Below, piece by piece: positions 59,743 through 64,000 of a stretch of 64,000 nt of DNA; the first letter of the stretch is position 1; each line of letters starts with the position of its first letter. The notes beneath the pieces were generated by a model. It saw nothing but the letters and a program-made list of their open reading frames with translations. It searched no databases and was not told the origin of the DNA. The stretch covers positions 9,300,001 to 9,364,000 of the forward strand of contig NC_065877.1 of assembly GCF_933775445.1 (NCBI RefSeq), in the 5' to 3' direction. Origin of the DNA: Argentina anserina (Eukaryota > Streptophyta > Magnoliopsida > Rosales > Rosaceae). Both the position numbers and the translations under genes were made by a program.

Positions 59743-62700
59743 ATATATATAGTATATTACCCCATACAAGAAAAAAACATCTAACCTTAGCAGTGGTAGC
59801 AAGCCTCCATGAAGCCAAAAAAAAAAAGAGTTTTCTCTTCTTTCTTTACGCTGAAGCCTCCATCAATCTTTAGGTCTCTAATCTCTACTTCTCTAGTCTC
59901 TACCTCTTCTAAATCTCTTTTCAGATTTCAGACATCAGAGCCATCTCATATCCTCTTTTATTAGTAAACATTTTGGTCTTTTGAGATTATTTTTGTCCGC
60001 CATTGTTGGATGTGGGAGGTGAGTGTGAGAGGAATGAAACGTTTAAGTGCCTTGTTTCTTTAGTTCGGCTCAACTTGACTGGAGTTTCTCTACGTATTTC
60101 TTATTCTAGATTCTTGAATTATAATTTTTCTTATATGTGCTCCGATTGATTTAAAGATTTTTTATTATCTCTAATTTTTCAGGTTGTTCCAAACCTCATA
60201 AAAAATGTCTCTTTGTAAAAGCTAGTCTAGACAATATTTGGATCCTGATCCGCCTCTAGTACCATCTCTCTCTCTATGTTTTCTTTTGCTCAACACAAAG
60301 GTGACGACGAAGAATAGAGAGAGAAAACTAGAGAGGAGGGTAAAAGAGGGAAAATTGGTGCAAGAATTTAATTATGTATATTCTAATTGTTCATAGAAGA
60401 TAGTGGGAAACCAGGTGTCACAAGCACACTCGTCGGTGTTCGAACACCGAAAAAATGAAAGGTGTTCGGTTATAAGCTATGATTCGTGATGTTTTATTTT
60501 ATGATGATATGTTTGGGCATACTTGATGTTCAAGGCCGGAAACATGGCAATAATCGCCGTGAATCCGACTTAGCAAATAACCAACACGTTGAATAGACGT
60601 GTTGACCATTTACTAACCCAAACCCACAAGGCTGAAATGTAAGAATTAAATAGCTTGAACAGTGTAGATGGAAATGAGTTGACAATTTACAAACAAACAA
60701 CCCATTCAAAATTTATGGAAGGTGGCATGAGACCTAAGGATATAAGAAAATAAACTTGCATAGTTGATTGGTTCCTTCACAAAAGTTAGGATTTGAAAGT
60801 CCCGCTCAGAATTCGTTGTGTCTTCCCAGAAACAAGGATGCAACCCAACAAATTATCTTATAACATTTCGGAGCATAAAGAAAATAATTATACCATCGAG
60901 CAAACAAATGACTCTTTGGAGGTGAACTCGATCAATAAACCATGAACGTTGAACAAAGAATGTTATGTGTTGCCTCATCTAACTTCAGGATCAGCTCCTC
61001 TAAGTTCGAACTAAGGTACCTGAAAATGTAAGGGTGAGCACTCGTCCTCGCTAACCCGGAAAGGGTCGAACTCAACTGAAACATGTTTGAAAACTAGAAA
61101 ATGTGGTAATGCTCATATGTAAAACATATTCAGAGCGCTCAAGTAATAATAAAAGATAGAAACTAAGAATGTTTTGCTTTTGGCAGAAACTCATATGAAA
61201 ATATGCTAACATCAAAATAGATAGAATATTTTGAGAATAATAATCCGCGTAATTTTTAGTAATTTGGACCGAGCCTAGTGACTAGGAGGGAATAGTGTCA
61301 CCCCTTAAGTCGAGGACAACTACCCTTATTGCTAATAATAACAATAAGTGAGCGAGAGTGTCTATTTAAGACAATACCCTAAAGTAAAATATAGTGCGCA
61401 ATGTAAAATGATAATAGGGTATTGCCTCTCCGGAGGTTTACGGTTATCGACACCGAGGGTGTCCCTATTTCTAGGTTCTCATTCACTCTTTGGGGGGTCT
61501 ACTCAAGAAATATAATATATGAATGAAGTCTAGCCTTGGTAAAATAGTAAATATGAATTATGTAAATCCTAAGGCATAGACTAAAATGCGGATATAGACA
61601 TAAAACACAAGAAATAGAAACAAATAGAACATTACACGAATTGGAAAAGACTGAACTTGAAGAGAGCGGCTCACCCTAACAGGCGGCTCCGCTTACCTGA
61701 TATAGCAACGTCGAACTTCGATCCATGACTTCCAAAAGCGATGAAGTCTTGAATTTCGTTTGATAAAAGGGTTAGTCGTTTAAACGATTCGACTACAAAA
61801 ATATGACGATTATCATGGTCGAATTGTCCTTCTCCTGATTTGACCATGAGAAGTCCAAGGTTGACTTGGTGTTGACCAAGTCATTCCTAGTATAACCAAG
61901 AATTAGACCGAGTTGACCAAAGTCGATCAAAACCCGAGAAACGTGATAATCATTAAATTTAATGTCTGTTTGATGTTAAATAACTATCAGAAAATCCATA
62001 GCATTCGATATCACAACAGGAGGGCTATTAACATATTTCAGACACATTTCTAAATTAACAAGTTCTCGATTTCCGAACTGGGTGGAAATCAGAATTAACG
62101 TTTAATCGTAACATGACGTTACGTTATTTGTCGCCATATTTTAAAGTTAGGTTTTGCTTAAAATAACTCAAGGTTAAAAGTAAAACATTAGAAGTAATTT
62201 ATAAAACCATAAAAAGGTTATTTAGGTAAAACAATTTACAGTAAAAAAGTAAACAGTAAAAAGGTGAGGGAGAGAGCTGAAGGAAAAATGAGATGGACTG
62301 AGGGAGTGGGCTATACATAAAGCCTAGGATATGGACGGCTCAAATTTGAGGAGAGTAAAAATCAAGAGATCTAATGGTTAGCAATATAAGTTAGTAAAAA
62401 AGATTTTCTGAAATAAAACCAAATTGTAAAAACTCTGAAAATAATTTTTAAAACAAGTTAAAACTTTGTAAAATAGTATAAAATAAATTGGGCAACGGAA
62501 AAATATTACGAAAATATTTCCGCGCTCATGGTGACGTATAGTCTAATATCAAAGTGTTAAACTACTAACTCGACATTTCAAAAAAATGTCGAGACGTTGC
62601 GTCCTAAATGTCGGAAAATAACAGGGTATTACACTCGAGGTACAGAATGAGAGGGTATAACTGTATAGGTGATGAAAAAAATAAGAGCAGACGCACTTGA

Positions 62701-63321
62701 ACTCTTGTTTCATGCTTGCTTTGACACGACCCACTCCAAATATTACCTTAATACTTAGAGTAAGTCGTATAGACCACTATTTAAGGAGGTGTACCAAAAA
62801 TTTCAGCAGTCTCTTTTGAAAGTGGTCAACCCTACATGCATAAAAGGATACTTCTATAAACTCAGGACCAACCTCAACATATGGAGCCTCCGGGCTCCCA
62901 ATTCATCTATCAAACTCCACTATTAACAATGTTAAAAGAGACCTATTATTCTATCGATCTATGTTATCCCACAGAGTATCAGAGCAATAAATACAAAGAA
63001 CAACCTTTTAGCGGAAGTGGCCTGATTGACTATGACTCAGCTTCAGGTACATTTAACTTCCTCTGGCTTTTCCTACAAATTGGGAGATAGAAACCGAAAA
63101 GAATAGGGGAAAGTATTTAAAACGAAAACTAAGTGAGTGGACGAAGATCAAATATTAAACAAAATAAATAATTATACTTCCCCATTTTTATATTAAGGAA
63201 ATCCAATGCATGGACATGTTATTAAAATTCTTTAATTAATAATTATTCTCACAAAATCGGATTAGTCTCCGCTCGTCAGAATAATATTAACAAATATAAT
63301 GATGGAAAATAGACTAGCACC
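59743..63321. other. Gene-poor stretch, possibly decayed retrotransposon
   Basis: No protein domain was recognised. GACACGACCCACTCCAAATA (from about 62723) and AGAGTATCAGAGC (about 62974) vaguely recall LTR-retrotransposon borders and a primer site, but no LTR pair could be matched. Confidence 0.35.
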
Positions 63322-63456
63322 ACTAGTCAAATAAATTGATTAAGAGTAATTAAGGCAAAATAGACTAACGCCTACATGCGCAAAATGTGCTAGTCAAATA
63401 ATTGATTAAGAGTAATTAAGACAAAATAGACTAACGCCTACATGTGCAAAATGTTC
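63322..63456. repeat. 68-bp tandem duplication upstream of the CYP79 gene
   Basis: CTAGTCAAATAA begins at 63322 and again at 63390. Both units run through ATTGATTAAGAGTAATTAAG and AAATAGACTAACGCCTACAT to GCAAAATGT, differing by a few bases. Short AAAATGTTC repeats follow. The array lies about 100-230 bases upstream of the TATA box. Confidence 0.92.
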
Positions 63457-63553
63457 AAAATGTTCAAAATGTTGGCAAGAAGTCTGGAATCCCGGACCAC
63501 CAAACGTATCGTGGCATCATTGTTGGCCACACAACTTACCAAGGTAACATCAC

Positions 63554-63560
63554 TATATAA
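63554..63560 (+). promoter_or_regulatory. TATA box of the CYP79 gene
   Basis: TATATAA in the context CACTATATAATG lies 119 bases before the start codon, so a transcription start about 30 bases on would leave a leader of roughly 90 bases. Confidence 0.65.
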
Positions 63561-63678
63561 TGTGTGGCGTCTCTCGTTTAAATTACACATTCATCTAATA
63601 CAAGATATTGATCACCTTCGTCTTCCTCTCCTTATTCAGTTATTCTTACTCTGTTCATCATAGCACTGATAAGCCATC

Positions 63679-64000
63679 ATGATTCCTACGATTGCGCCAT
63701 TGCTAATCCTTGCCTTATCCATCGTCTTTAGCTTTCTTATCCGTAAAAGATTGCGAGTAGTACACCCACCAGTTCCCCCTCTCCCTCCTGGACCAAATCC
63801 ATGGCCAATCATTGGATGTGTACCAGAGATGTGGAGGAACAAACCAGCATATAGATGGATACATGATATTCTAAAACAGGTCAACACTGACATTGCATGT
63901 GTGCGATTAGGAAGTGTTCATGTGATCGCAGTTAAATCACCTGAAATTGCCAGAGAATTTTTAAAAAAACACGATGCAAATTTCGCATCAAGACCAATTA
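63679..64000 (+). CDS. CYP79-family cytochrome P450, N-terminal part (runs off window)
   Basis: 107 codons are visible, starting [20 protein letters not shown], a membrane anchor, followed by a basic IRKRLR stop-transfer segment and the proline-rich hinge [12 protein letters not shown] (residues 35-46). [17 protein letters not shown] and [20 protein letters not shown] then [14 protein letters not shown] are typical of the CYP79 family. CYP79 enzymes sit in the ER membrane and convert an amino acid to its aldoxime by two N-hydroxylations, the first step towards cyanogenic glucosides, glucosinolates or volatile nitriles. In rose-family plants CYP79D16-like enzymes act on phenylalanine; that substrate is only a guess here. 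The heme-binding cysteine and diagnostic later motifs are outside the window. The in-frame ATG follows a good TATA box; no earlier in-frame ATG was noted. Confidence 0.88.
   Translation, partial: MIPTIAPLLILALSIVFSFLIRKRLRVVHPPVPPLPPGPNPWPIIGCVPEMWRNKPAYRWIHDILKQVNTDIACVRLGSVHVIAVKSPEIAREFLKKHDANFASRPI

Noticed and set aside
62723..62990. Possible Gypsy LTR border and primer site
   Set aside because: TATCAGAGC-like text occurs, but no second LTR, polypurine tract or pol domain was found.

Overview
This is a window of AT-rich plant nuclear DNA, most likely from a eudicot of the rose family. Three host loci can be read. They are a small intron-containing C2H2 zinc-finger gene of the BUD20/ZNF593 60S ribosome-biogenesis family (919-1363, +), a ten-exon full-size ABC transporter of the ABCB1/PGP1 auxin-efflux type (10277-4697, -), and the first 107 codons of a CYP79-family cytochrome P450 that runs off the right edge (63679-64000, +). 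The rose-family assignment is an inference from the remembered similarity of the ABCB1 N-terminal extension and the CYP79 start; it was not computed.

Layout. 1-11 kb is the gene-bearing part: BUD20-like gene with site II/telo-box promoter elements, a 3.3-kb stretch with no recognisable gene, then ABCB1. From 12 kb onward the window is a mosaic of transposable elements in AT-rich DNA. They are: a hAT non-autonomous element (12220-13034); a young Copia element with two identical 147-bp LTRs but a broken gag-pol (13484-18847, -); a Mutator-like element with long inverted repeats (20013-21072) holding a solo Copia LTR (20427-20643); a phosphoglycerate-kinase exon relic (30321-30492); a 161-bp hAT-type MITE (31531-31691); a PIF/Harbinger derivative (32398-33474); another hAT-type MITE (35554-35988); an old Copia (39221-45083, +) inserted into one copy of a duplicated promoter-like segment; a hAT element split by a CACTA element (46119-49064 with 46523-48655); and a second old Copia (49533-59737, +) that has itself been hit by a 3.86-kb hAT transposon (52404-56261) and by a 701-bp MITE (57905-58605).

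Relationships. Most element borders are fixed by inverted repeats plus target-site duplications read directly from the sequence, so the order of insertion can be deduced in several places. The two old Copias share a primer-binding-site start and very similar degraded pol remnants. The solo LTR in the Mutator-like element is a diverged copy of the 49.5/59.6-kb LTR family. No CRISPR arrays, operons or convincing tRNA/rRNA genes are present. I found no clearly novel biological system. The best leads are the young-but-broken Copia, the duplicated segment that preserves an empty retrotransposon target site, and a 68-bp tandem duplication just upstream of the CYP79 TATA box.
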